From RUG572 sp051884915 (GTDB lineage Bacteria; Verrucomicrobiota; Kiritimatiellia; RFP12; UBA1067), in the NCBI GenBank assembly GCA_051884915.1, contig JBJEWF010000020.1, positions 21,248 to 85,247 of the forward strand: DNA of 64,000 nt, given 5' to 3'. Below the pieces are notes generated by a model that saw only the letters and a program-made list of their open reading frames with translations, was not told the origin of the DNA and searched no databases. Positions 48,600-59,400 of the stretch are shown piece after piece (within the stretch, counting starts at the first letter, position 1; every line of letters starts with the position of its first letter). The translations under genes and the position numbers were made by a program.

Positions 48600-49508
48600 C
48601 TACTTGAACCGGCGGGTCCGCCTGAACAGGCCCGTGCGCCATTCGCCGACAAGCTTCGACGAGACTTCGGCGAACCCCCTGGCCAGGTAGGCGCCCCTGA
48701 CGTCGGGATAGATCTCTTCGAGAATGCCCGAGAGAATCAGCAGGCCGTCCTTCGCCACCAGCGGCGCAATCTCGTCGGCGAAACGGACGAGCACGGGACC
48801 CAGCACGTTGGCGGCGACCACGTCGAATTGCCGGTCGCCCGTCTTCTGCACGCCGGGCAGCGTCGACTGGTTGGAGAGATCGCCGCGGACGAAGCGGATC
48901 GTCAGCCCGTTCTTTCCGGCGTTCGCGTTCGCGTTCGCGACCGCTTCCGGATCGATGTCGAAACCCGCCACGTCGCGAAAGCCTTCCAACCGCGCGGCAA
49001 TCGCCAGGATCCCGGACCCGCAACCGACATCCAGAAACGAGCGGTCGGCGTCGTCCGCCGCAAGCAGGTCGACGTATTCGAGACAGGCGCGCGTGGTTGC
49101 GTGCTGCCCGGTGCCGAATGCCATGCCCGGATCGAGAACGAGCTTCCGCGTCCCCGTCCACCCCCGCTCCGCCAATCGGGCGGGGAACTGCCCGACCTCC
49201 CATTCGGGCACAATCGCCAGGCGTTCGGAGATGAACTCCGTCTTGAAATGCTTCCGGTAGGCGAAACGCCAGTCCTCATCGGGAATCGACCCCGTTTCCG
49301 GCGCCAGATCGAGGCCGACAATCTTCCCCGCCGCCACCAGCGCCGCCGACGCGCGGGACGCAGCGGCCGGATCTTCGAAGAAAATCTGCATCGTCGTCGC
49401 GGTCTCTTCGACGTCGCGATACGAGGACAAAACGAAATCCCCTCCATCGAAAACCTCGAAGAGGGGATTCACGTACCGTTCGTCGACCGAACAACGGACG
49501 TATGTCAT
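48600..49508 (-). CDS. prmA: Ribosomal protein L11 methyltransferase
   Basis: Methylates ribosomal protein uL11 using S-adenosylmethionine. The 302-residue enzyme has an N-terminal substrate-recognition domain, then KLVLDPGMAFGTGQHATTRACLEYVDLL (PrmA-typical). SAM motif FLDVGCGSGILAIAA, IDPEAVANANANAGKNG and VVAANVLGPVLVRFADEIAPLVAKDGLLILSGIL follow. Length is normal. It begins 9 bp after the small basic protein gene, so the two are co-transcribed. Confidence 0.94.
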   Translation of the reverse strand: MTYVRCSVDERYVNPLFEVFDGGDFVLSSYRDVEETATTMQIFFEDPAAASRASAALVAAGKIVGLDLAPETGSIPDEDWRFAYRKHFKTEFISERLAIVPEWEVGQFPARLAERGWTGTRKLVLDPGMAFGTGQHATTRACLEYVDLLAADDADRSFLDVGCGSGILAIAARLEGFRDVAGFDIDPEAVANANANAGKNGLTIRFVRGDLSNQSTLPGVQKTGDRQFDVVAANVLGPVLVRFADEIAPLVAKDGLLILSGILEEIYPDVRGAYLARGFAEVSSKLVGEWRTGLFRRTRRFK

Positions 49509-49517
49509 GGCCGCGCC

Positions 49518-49739
49518 TTACTTGGCCGCTTCGGCCTTCTTGGCAATCATCTTCTTGATCGCAGCCGGACGCTGAACGAGGACACGGACATTCTCGGCAC
49601 TCATCAGCTTGACTTCCTCCTCCGGAAGACCGAATTTCACCAGGCGGCGACGCTGAGCAGCCGAACGGCGGGCCTTGCCGGCCGGCGTCTTGCACGGACG
49701 GACATGCGATTCTTTACGGAGTGTACGACCTGTACCCAT
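49518..49739 (-). CDS. Small, very basic protein of unknown function upstream of prmA
   Basis: A 73-residue protein starting at ATG 49739 (AGAGG ribosome binding site 6 nt upstream; a TTG two codons earlier is too close to it). The first half is rich in Arg/Lys (MGTGRTLRKESHVRPCKTP, then AGKARRSAAQRRRLVKFGL). A helix (PEEEVKLMSAENVRVLVQ) and a Lys/Ala tail follow. I do not recognise the family. Size, charge and coupling to prmA suggest a ribosome- or RNA-associated protein, but this is inference. Confidence 0.75.
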   Translation of the reverse strand: MGTGRTLRKESHVRPCKTPAGKARRSAAQRRRLVKFGLPEEEVKLMSAENVRVLVQRPAAIKKMIAKKAEAAK

Positions 49740-49778
49740 TTTCAACCTCTGCTTTCTTGAACAAAATTTGAAGACAAC

Positions 49779-49807
49779 AGTATGCCTTTTTCCCGTGGAA
49801 AATGCAA
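49779..49807 (-). promoter_or_regulatory. Candidate promoter of the small basic protein-prmA operon
   Basis: On the minus strand TTGCAT (49802-49807), a 17-bp spacer and CATACT (49779-49784) lie 39 nt before the ATG at 49739. The -10 matches 4 of 6. Confidence 0.45.
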
Positions 49808-49823
49808 GCAGAAATTGAAAAAA

Positions 49824-50729
49824 TCAATTCTTGGCAAGAAAAGCCTCTACTTCCGCACGATTCGGACAGGCCGGCGGGCGGCCCGAAAGGCCGCGGCACT
49901 TCAGTGCCGACACCGCACTGCCGAATCGCATCGACTCGCGCAAATCATGCGTTTCGAGCCAGCGGATGGCAAAACCCGTATGGAACAGGTCGCCACATCC
50001 CGTCGTGTCGACAACCTTCTCCACGGGGAATGCCGGCAACTTCACGAAGTTCGTGCCGTCAAAAGTCATCGACCCGCGAACGCCCATCGTCGCGCCGGCG
50101 ACCGACGGCCGATAGGTCTCGAAGATCTTGCGAACGGCCGCTTCGGCATCGGCAAGACCCGTCAGCTTGAGGGCAAATTCCTCGCTGCAGATCAGCAGAT
50201 CCGCGTACGGCAACAGTTCCGGCACGCCGTCGCGCAACGTTCCCGCATCGAAGTTGACGACGACGCCAGCCTCCCTGGCCGCCTTGGCTCCCGCAAGGGC
50301 CCCCTTCGGATTGTGGCCGTCAAGATGGAAGATCTTCGCCTGGCGGACCAGATCGAGGTCCACTTCGTCGGGCTGAAGCTCGGTCAGTCCCTCGCGCGTC
50401 CACGCGCACGAGCGGTTGCCGGTCTTCTCTTCGATCCACAGGTACGCGATGGCGCTCGACGCGCCCTTGCGTATCTTCATGGCGGACGTGTCGACGCCCT
50501 GCCTTTTGAAGTCCTCCAGGATCATCCGCCCGTCGGGATCGTCGCCCACCGTCCCGATGTACGCCGCGCTCATGCCCAGCGCCGCCGCGCCGGCCGTGGA
50601 GTTGGCGGAGGGTCCGCCGCCAAGGATGGCATGCCGCAGCATCTGGACCTTGGTGTCCATCGGAATGAACGGCAGCACGGCGAGGTGGTCGTTCGAGCAA
50701 TAACCGAGTCCGACAAATTCTGCACTCAT
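49824..50729 (-). CDS. PfkB-family carbohydrate (ribokinase-like) kinase
   Basis: A 301-residue cytoplasmic sugar or nucleoside kinase. It has GGGPSANSTAGAAALGMSAAYIGTVGDDPDGRMILEDFKRQGVDT (PfkB signature 1 region) and the C-terminal anion-hole motif DTTGCGDLFHTGFAIRWLE (usually D-T-x-G-A-G-D), here with Cys in place of Ala. The substrate is not readable; SAMKIRKGASSAIAYLWIEEKTGNRSCAWTREG resembles sugar-kinase members. An AAGGAG ribosome binding site precedes the ATG. It lies between leuS and the prmA operon. Confidence 0.88.
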   Translation of the reverse strand: MSAEFVGLGYCSNDHLAVLPFIPMDTKVQMLRHAILGGGPSANSTAGAAALGMSAAYIGTVGDDPDGRMILEDFKRQGVDTSAMKIRKGASSAIAYLWIEEKTGNRSCAWTREGLTELQPDEVDLDLVRQAKIFHLDGHNPKGALAGAKAAREAGVVVNFDAGTLRDGVPELLPYADLLICSEEFALKLTGLADAEAAVRKIFETYRPSVAGATMGVRGSMTFDGTNFVKLPAFPVEKVVDTTGCGDLFHTGFAIRWLETHDLRESMRFGSAVSALKCRGLSGRPPACPNRAEVEAFLAKN

Positions 50730-50780
50730 GGGGATCTCCTTCTGATTCGTCTTGTTTCGACAACGTCTTCACCGGCGGCA

Positions 50781-53360
50781 TCAGCGGACGACAAAGTTGA
50801 CCATGCGCTTCGGCACGGCGACGACTTTGACGACCGTCTTGCCCGCAAGAAACTTCGCAACATCCGGATTCGCCTTCGCGGCCGCCTCCATCTCCGCCGG
50901 CGTCGCCGTCACCGGAACCGTCACGCGGCCGCGCAGCTTGCCCAGGACCTGAACGGGAATCTCGATCTCGTCCTCGGCGAGCGCCTTGGGGTCGTACGCC
51001 GGGAACGGCTCGTAGGCCAGCGAATCGGCATGGCCGAGGAACTGCCAGAGCTCTTCGCCCAGATGCGGCGCGAACGGCGCCAGGCAGAGCACGAATTTCT
51101 CGGCGGCTTCCCGCGGAAGCTCCTTTTCCGGACCCGCGAATTCGTTCACGAACACCATCATCGCGGAAATGCCCGTGTTGAAGTTCATCGCGTCCAGGTC
51201 TTCGCCGACTTTTTTGATAGTCGCGTTCAGCGTCTTCGCCTCGGCCTTCGTCAGCGGGCGGTCCGCGATCGTCTGCTCGGTGACCATCTTGTTCACGCGC
51301 TTGAGGAAGCGGAACACGCCGTCGACGCCCTTCGTGTTCCAGGGCTTCACCGCCTGGAGCGGTCCCATGAACATCTCGTACAGGCGCAGGGAGTCGGCGC
51401 CGTAGTCGCGAATCACGTCATCCGGGTTGACCACGTTCTTGAGCGACTTGGACATCTTCGCCGGGAACTCCGAAAGCAGTTCTTCCGCCCCGCCCTCTTC
51501 CGCACCATACGGCTTGCCATCGCGCCAGGTGATTTTGTCCATCGGAATCAACACGCCACGGCTCGTCTTGTACGCAAGGCCCAGGATCATGCCCTGGTTC
51601 ACGAGCTTCTGGAACGGTTCATCCGTCGGGACGAGTCCCAGATCGAAGAGCACCTTGTGCCAGAACCGGCTGTAAAGGAGATGGAGCACCGCATGCTCCG
51701 CGCCGCCCACGTAGAGATCGACCGGCAACCACCGTTTCATCAAATCCGGATCGCAGAACGCCTTGTCGTTGTGCGGGTCGATGTAGCGCAGATAGTACCA
51801 GCAGCTGCCGGCCCACTGCGGCATCGTGTTCGTTTCGCGGACGCCTTTCACGCCATCGGCGCGCGTCACGTTCACCCACCCGGTCGCCTTCGCGAGCGGC
51901 GGTTCGCCCGTGCCCGTGGGCTTGTAGTCCTGAAGTTCGGGAAGCGTGAGCGGCAGGTCGCCTTCGTCGACGAGACTCTGCGTCCCGTCTTCCCAGTGGA
52001 TGACCGGGAACGGTTCGCCCCAGTAGCGCTGGCGGCTGAACAGCCAGTCGCGCAGCTTGTACTGCGTTTTCGCCCGGCCCACGCCCTTTTCCTCAAGCCA
52101 CTTGACCATCGCCTTGCGGGCGTCGTCGACGGAAAGGCCGTTCAGGAAACCGGAGTTCACCATCACGCCCGTGGCGATGTCGGTGAAGGCCTCGGATCCC
52201 GTGTAGGGAACACGGCCGGTCGGGGAACCGTCCGCGCCCGGCGGCGGGACGGAGCCGGCCGGCGCGACGACCTGGAAGATCGGCAGGCCGAACACCTTCG
52301 CGAAATCGAAGTCGCGTTCATCGTGCGCCGGCACGGCCATGATGGCGCCCGTGCCGTAGGTGGCGAGCACGTAGTCGGAAATGAAAATCGGAATCTCGGC
52401 GTCGTTGACCGGATTGCGGCCCATCACGCCCTCAAGTTTCACGCCCGTCTTTTCCTTGTTCAGCTCGGTCCGTTCAAGGTCGCTCTTCATCGCGGCCTTC
52501 TGCCGGTAGGCCCTGACCTCCCCGGCGTTCGCGATCGTGCCGTCCGCCAGCCATTCTCCGACGAGCCTGTGTTCCGGCGACAACACCATGTAGGTGGCGC
52601 CGAAGAGCGTGTCGCAGCGCGTCGTGTAGACGGTGATGGTGGTCGACGGGACCGTAGTCCCGAAATCGACGAGCGCGCCCGTGGACTTGCCGATCCAGTT
52701 GCGCTGCATCTCCTTGATGCCTTCCGGCCAGTCCAGCCGGTCGAGGCCCGACAGGAGTTTCTCGGCGTATTCCGTGATGCGCAGCATCCACTGGCGCATC
52801 GGACGGCGGATGACCGGATGGTTGCCGCGTTCCGAACGCCCGTCGATGACCTCCTCGTTCGCGAGCACGGTGCCAAGCGCCGGACACCAGTTCACCGGGA
52901 CTTCCGCCACGTAGGCGAGGCCCTTCTTGTAGAGTTGCTCGAAGATCCACTGCGTCCACTTGTAGTATTTCGGGTCCGTCGTGTTGATTTCGCGGTCCCA
53001 ATCGTAGCTGAACCCCAAAGCCCGGATCTGCTCGCGAAAACGGTCGACGTTCTTCCGCGTGGTGACCGCCGGATGCGTCCCCGTCTCGACGGCGTACTGT
53101 TCGGCCGGCAGGCCGAAAGCGTCCCACCCCATCGGGTGCAGGACGTTGAAGCCCTTCATGCGCTTATAGCGGCAGAGGATGTCAGTCGCGGTGTAGCCTT
53201 CGGGATGGCCCACGTGGAGACCGGCGCCCGACGGATAGGGAAACATGTCGAGGCAGTAGAACTTCGGCTTGGCGGCCGTTGCGTCCGTTTTGAAAGTCTT
53301 GTTTTCCAGCCAGAACTTCTGCCATTTCTTCTCGATGGCGCGGTGATCGTATTCGCTCAT
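50781..53360 (-). CDS. leuS: Leucyl-tRNA synthetase
   Basis: The 859-residue class I synthetase charges tRNA-Leu. It has the HIGH-type motif in YPSGAGLHVGHPEGYTATDI and the CP1 editing domain (about 220-420, with a Thr-rich TTRCDTLFGATYMVLSPEH). KMSKS sits in PAKMSKSLKNVVNPDDVIRDYG near residue 640. A C-terminal anticodon-binding and tail domain completes it. Length matches bacterial LeuRS. It lies 55 bp after the giant surface protein gene and has no strong ribosome binding site. Confidence 0.98.
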   Translation of the reverse strand: MSEYDHRAIEKKWQKFWLENKTFKTDATAAKPKFYCLDMFPYPSGAGLHVGHPEGYTATDILCRYKRMKGFNVLHPMGWDAFGLPAEQYAVETGTHPAVTTRKNVDRFREQIRALGFSYDWDREINTTDPKYYKWTQWIFEQLYKKGLAYVAEVPVNWCPALGTVLANEEVIDGRSERGNHPVIRRPMRQWMLRITEYAEKLLSGLDRLDWPEGIKEMQRNWIGKSTGALVDFGTTVPSTTITVYTTRCDTLFGATYMVLSPEHRLVGEWLADGTIANAGEVRAYRQKAAMKSDLERTELNKEKTGVKLEGVMGRNPVNDAEIPIFISDYVLATYGTGAIMAVPAHDERDFDFAKVFGLPIFQVVAPAGSVPPPGADGSPTGRVPYTGSEAFTDIATGVMVNSGFLNGLSVDDARKAMVKWLEEKGVGRAKTQYKLRDWLFSRQRYWGEPFPVIHWEDGTQSLVDEGDLPLTLPELQDYKPTGTGEPPLAKATGWVNVTRADGVKGVRETNTMPQWAGSCWYYLRYIDPHNDKAFCDPDLMKRWLPVDLYVGGAEHAVLHLLYSRFWHKVLFDLGLVPTDEPFQKLVNQGMILGLAYKTSRGVLIPMDKITWRDGKPYGAEEGGAEELLSEFPAKMSKSLKNVVNPDDVIRDYGADSLRLYEMFMGPLQAVKPWNTKGVDGVFRFLKRVNKMVTEQTIADRPLTKAEAKTLNATIKKVGEDLDAMNFNTGISAMMVFVNEFAGPEKELPREAAEKFVLCLAPFAPHLGEELWQFLGHADSLAYEPFPAYDPKALAEDEIEIPVQVLGKLRGRVTVPVTATPAEMEAAAKANPDVAKFLAGKTVVKVVAVPKRMVNFVVR

Positions 53361-53415
53361 TTTCAGGTCAGACGTTGAACGTTGGGAGGTTGAAGGGCGG
53401 TGAAAGCCGGATGTC

Positions 53416-56400
53416 TCACGGGGACGTCGTGGTGAACACCGAATTGGAATTCAGCATCTCCGTCGTATCCGGCCGCAGTTCGGGATTGATGTTCCAGCGG
53501 TAGAAGACCGGACAGTCGGAATGCGCGCCCCACCCTTCCACCGCCGCGGGGGAATCGGGCTGGAACGGGTCGCGAATCTCAATCTCCGCCGTGAAATCGT
53601 CGTCAAACGAATCGGGGCCGAACACGAACCAGCGCAGCGGCACCCAGCGGTCCTTCACGTTGCCGTACTGGAGGGCGCCCGTCACCTTGAACGTGACGCT
53701 CGTCCAGTTGCTGTCCGTCTTGGGATTGTAGACATTGCCCGCGCCGTCGTTGCTTGTGGACCCCGGCACCAGGCCCTGCAGGCGATCCGGCGGGTAGGCC
53801 ACCCCGTAAAGCGGCGAGGCGGCGTTCGAGGTCTTGTTCGTGATCATCAACTTCACCGTCACGACGACATTCGTCGCGTATCCCCCGCCCGGCTTGGGAA
53901 CCGGCAGTTTCTCCTTCACGGCCGAGCCGCCGTCCGCACGGGAGGCCATGCCGCCGCGCAACACCCAATCGCCTTCGATCGGGTTGATGTTCAGCCAGTA
54001 CATTTCGACCAGGTCCAGCGGCACCTGGTAGTCGCCCGAAAGCGACCAGTATTCCGCCAACTTGATCTCCTGACTGTCGTCGAACTGCTGGAGCCAGTCC
54101 AGCACGGCTTCGATGTACGGCGAATCCTTCACGGCGACGATGGCCGGGTCTTTTGTCGTCGGCCCCGCTTTCGCCACAACCTTGAGTTCGCTCCGCACGG
54201 TCTTCAGGTCGAACACCGAATTGCCGTCGGCATCCTTGTGCAGCTTGGACGCCAGATCCTCGACCGGAACGCCGTTCGTCGTAATCGACTCGACTTCATA
54301 CCAGCGATCGAGCACGTAGACGATATTCGTCGAGTTCTCCATCGGCAGGACGATGACCGCGTTTTCGACGAGGTTCGTGCCGAACTTTTCGAGGATGTGC
54401 CCGCCGCTCACGTCGGCGTAGATCCACACGTTCGTGCCATTCGGCAGGATGTAGTAGTTCTCGTCGATGTCCTGCAGCGTCCCATTGGCCATCTGGTTGA
54501 CCCGTCCTGGCGTCACCGCCATGTTGTTCGTCCACGAGCAGTTCGCGATGTCCTGCCATGCGGCCTGCGGATACTGGCCGTTCTCGCCGTGACTGCGATA
54601 GACGCCCAGCGTGCCGGCCGTCTCGTCCTTGCCGACATCGCGCCAGCGCGCAGTCGCATCCGCCTTGTTCAGCTGCGCGCAGAGGTTCGTGGCGTCGTAA
54701 AGATAGCGGTAGCGGCTCGTCGACGTGTTCGTCGCGGAGAAGATGATCTCATGTTCCCAAATGCCGCTTGGACGCACCAGCCGCAGACCATAGGGGTCGC
54801 TGTAGCGCAACTGCCCATCCGGCGCCCCGGTCGTGAGGTTCGACTTCCACACGCCGTCGACCTGGTCGGTCGCGTACGTGCCCGCCTTCTGCGTATCCGG
54901 GCTGCAGAGCGTCAGGAACACGTAGCGGTTCGTCGCATTCGCCGTCTTCGTGCTCGGCAGCCCCATGCTGCCAAACACCGCAAACTCGGCCGAATTGTGG
55001 TTGTTGTCGAAGAGCTGCAGCCACCAGCCCTTCAGGTCGCTGCCGGCGGGAACGGCGATCTCGACGAACTGCTTCTTCAGCCCCAGATTCTGGGAGAGGC
55101 TGTCCAGCCCGTCGTACATGTTGATCTCGTTGATCCACGCCCGACGCGGGGAAATCGACTCAAGCACCGTATACGGCGAAAACTTCTCGTCGAGTCCGCC
55201 GCCGTAGAGCTTGTTCAGATCGCCCTTGCTGCCGCGGTACCAGCTCGGCATCGACCATTCGGAGGCCGTCACCTGGTGGACGTGCGGTTCGTCGTGGTGG
55301 ATGTCCTGGCTCTTGTCCCAGTACTTCGCCGTCACGCAGTACTGCACCACCACGCTTCCGCTCGGGTCCTCCTGCGGCGGAACGATCGACGCGGCCTCGG
55401 CGTAGCAGGAACGGAACACGAGGTTCGTGCCGACGCGGCGGAGTTCGGACGGCTCCGTCGCCGGCAGCCACTGCGTGATGCCCCACGTGTCGACGCCGAC
55501 TTTGTAGCTGAAGAAGACGCGGATATGGTCCATGTCAAGCTCGTCGCCCATCTGCTGCGGCTCGACCTGGACCTGCACGCCCCAACTTTCGCCAAGGAGC
55601 GGCTGCTGGTCCATCGACATGATGTTCGTAATGACCATCTCGCTGTCCCCCAGGTTCGTGCGGAACGGCGCAAGGTTGATCAGCGCGATCTTCGGCGCGA
55701 TCGGCTCGAACATCGACACCTCGTCGATCAGCACGCGCTGTCCCGGCGGATCGACCCGGTTGCGGCCGTCCTTGACGCCCGGCACGGAAAGGCGGATCAC
55801 CTTGTACGGGCTCTCGTCCACCGACGTCTTCCAGGAGAACGTCTGGTAGGTCGGGCAGTTCACCGTCCAGTTGGTGATGACCGTCCAGTCTTCGTCGGGC
55901 GCGTCTTTGCTGGCGGCCCCCAGCAGCCGGACCACGCTGTCCACGCTCTGCGTGGCGCCGTACATCTTGCGGGCGCGGATGCTCACGTTGCCGATGCCGC
56001 TCTGGAGGTCGAACGGCGGACTCTGGACAAACGGATCGTGCTGCCGGTACTGTCCCTTTTCCGCATCCGCCAGATCGGCGCCCGCCCGGTTGTCTTCAAG
56101 CGTGCCGGACCAGTTGAGTCCCGCGGAAAGGCCCGCGCTCCAGTCGGTGAGATAGGCGTACTCGTTTGCCTTGCCGCTCGCCCAGCCCGTCGTGCGGAGG
56201 TTCCAGCCCCACCACGCGCGGTCGTCGAGCGCCGGCTCGTCGTAGCAGAGCGCACTCGTGATCTGGACCTGTCCGTACGTCTCCGGCAGCGCCGCATTGG
56301 TCGCGGCGCGAATCGTCTCCGGATTCATGATGACGCGGACAAGCCCCGACACCGGCGCGCGCAGGCTCATCGAATAGGAGAGCGCGCCGCTCGCACGCTC

Positions 56401-59400
56401 CGTCGCCGTCATCGCGCCGAAGGAGAAATTCGTGAGCGTCGTCCACTCGGATTCGTTCAACGAATCGGAGCCGTAGGTCAGGCCCATCAGGCGGCCGTTC
56501 ACCTGGTTCGTCGCGATCTGCAGGAGAAGCGAGGTCTCGGGCTCGGCGTTCTTGTACTCGAATGCGAACATCGACATGCCGTTTCGCAGCCACGGCGCGC
56601 GCAGCCCCATCGGATAGACGCCGCTGCCGCGCCGGGGCTGCAGCAGCAGGGCGCGCTCGGTCTTCGACACGCCGTTCGACGTAATCCAGCCTTCGGTATA
56701 GGTCCACGCCGTCGAAAGGCCAATGCCTTCGGAAATCAGCTCCGGATCCGTCTGGCCCCGCCACTGCCTGATCGCGAGATCGTCGACCACCACGCCGGTT
56801 CCCGTCTCGTCTTCGCCCGCCGTCGCCAACCGCACGTAGCAGAGATCCGTCAACTGGGGCCGGAACACGATCGGCGTCATGTTGAACGTTGCCACGTTCG
56901 TGATGCCACGGCTCGTCCAGCCGGCCTTGTCGTCGGATCCCGGCACCCGGGTGAACATTTCAAGCCCGGCCGCCGGAACCAGCGTCTTCAAGCCCGCACC
57001 CCACTGATACCCCTCCGTCCAGTTCAACGTGCGCGTGAAAATCTCGCTGCTCGCGCTCCAGTTCGCCCAGGAGTCGGCGAAGTCGTCGTCGGTCCCGACA
57101 TAAAGGCTCTCGGCGGTCGTGCGGTCGACCGTGGTGGCGGCCGTCGTCTCATGCAGGCTCAACAGGCCGAAGTAGGCCTTGCAGTCGGTCGAACCCACGC
57201 CGCACGTCCCCTTCAAAAGCGGATCGTCCGAGTCGGTGCAGTAGATGTAGACGAAATTGCTGTCCGCCTCGGCCGGACGCGTCTCCGGGGCTGGATCCAC
57301 GTACGCGGCCGCGCCGTTCTTGTTGGCCGTCTTGGCCATGGCGCCCATGACGTGCATCACGCCATCCGCGCCCCGGTAGGTCGAGACATAGCAGGTTGTC
57401 CAGTTCCGGTAGCATGCGTCCGTGGTGTCCGACGTCGGCACCATGTAGTTCGAGAAACTGGTGTAGTCGCCAGCTGGCGATCCGGAATCGTTGGCCGTAA
57501 TCAGCGGATTCTTCGTTGTCTGCGTCGGCAGCACGCCATTGGCCTTTCCCGTGCCCGCCGCCATCCGCGTGCACGTCATGCCCGTGCCATTTTCGTTCTG
57601 ATGCCACTTCCAGAGCGACAGCTCCATCCGCGTGGCCGTCAACCGGCGGATGCGGAATTCATAGCAGCCCCTGGTTGGCCGGTAGTTCGCGATGAGCGAC
57701 ACCGACGGCGTCGCCGGCGACATGTCCGTGCCGTTTTTCACCGTGGACATCGCCACCTTCGCACTGAACGCGTAGTTCTGTCTCGTCATGTGGTCGAACG
57801 AATACGTGAAGCCGTTGAACGACGCCTTCTGGGCCACGCGCGCGCTCAACGAGAACGTGTCGACGCCCTGCGGGACGTTCTTCTCGGTCAAATCGCTCAA
57901 CTCAATGGCGCCGAAGCCGCCGCCGTCCATCTGCAGCGCGCGCGTGTTCGCCGTCGCCGTATCCGTCCTGTTCGTGCGGTCCGTGCTCACGAACATGCCC
58001 TGCGTCGCCTGCCAGCCGTTCGGCGTCCGCTTCGTCGCGAAATGCTCGTCAAACGGATAGAGCCCGTCGCCCGTACCACCCGAACCGAAGTTCTCCGACC
58101 ACCACGAGTTGGTCCCCATCGTAAGGCCCCAGATGCTGAAATCGCACGTGTAGAGCCGCTTCGCGTCGGAAACGCCCGACGTCGTCACATAGTTGCCGAC
58201 GTATTGCTGGCTCTGGGCGTCCGTCCACGCGTTGAAATCCTGATAGCCGCCATGCGACATCGTGAAAGCGCCCGTCTCGTCGTTGAATTCGAAGACGAGA
58301 TGCGTCGACTGCCGGTCAAACGGAATCCTGCCGTGCGCCGTCTCCTCGCCGCCCGCCACCGACGTGAACGGCAGATACGGAATCTCCGCCACCGCTTCGC
58401 GCAGATACCAATTGTTCGTGTTGACCGCGTAGGTCGTGGAACCCGGCTCCTGCCGGTTGCGGCCCTGGAACCAGAACCCCAGCGACTCGCCCGCCGCGGC
58501 GAGGTTCGTGGGCATGTAGTAGTGCAGCCGCCAGGTATGGTTGCCCACCAGTTCCATCGAACAGTTCGTCACGGCAAACGTGTTCGTGCCCAGATACGTG
58601 CACAAATCGACTCGCTCGAACAGCGACTCGCCCTCGCGGACGCGCACGAAGTAGTCGCGGCCGCCCGCCGGCGTCAGCGCGTCACCGCCATAGAGGGCGG
58701 GATTGCTGACGCCCCCCCGGTTCGTGACCGACGTGATGGCTTCGGTCCAACCGGCACCGTACTTGACGCCGCACGCATAGTCCTGCACGACATAGTATGG
58801 CGCGCGGACGTCCGCGGTGAAGTAATATTCCAGATCGCCGACGCCCTCCGACACCTGGACGCCGGCGCCGCCGACGATATTGGTGCTGTCAACTCCCAAA
58901 TAGCTGGAAAACGAACTCGGAGTCATGTCCACGGACTTCCAGTCGCCGACAATCTGGTTCAAGTACCGCCACCGGTAGTTCAACTTTGGATTGCTCACTG
59001 TGATCGCGGTGTTCTGCGCCGCGGAATTGGCTGCGGAATTGGTCAGGAAACTCAGCCAGGCCCATGGTTTCGCCTGTTCGGACCCGCTCATGAACGGCCG
59101 GTCAAAGTCGCCGTAACATCCCAGAACATCCTTCCCTTTGAGTTCCGGGTCAAAATCGGAGCCGAACCGATGAATGACCGCGCTCATCGGAGGAAAAGAC
59201 GCGATGATATTGTCCAGAAGAATCAAGCCGGCGTTATCACTTCCACCTGATCCCCCTGGTAACGTCAAACGGCGGATCCGGAAACGGATGGGCTTGCGAT
59301 AGTTCAGCTGCGCACGTATGCGGTAGAAATAATTTGAATAAGTTCCCTCCGACGCCAAGGTCAGGTTGGTTGCGCCCGAAGCCAACGGCACCAGCGTCTT

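Noticed and set aside
53521..59250. Plus-strand open frame of 1,909 codons opposite the giant surface protein
   Set aside because: It is His/Arg/Val-rich with no domain, signal or ribosome binding site. The minus-strand frame has a signal peptide and coherent modules. Long antisense frames are expected at this GC content and codon bias.
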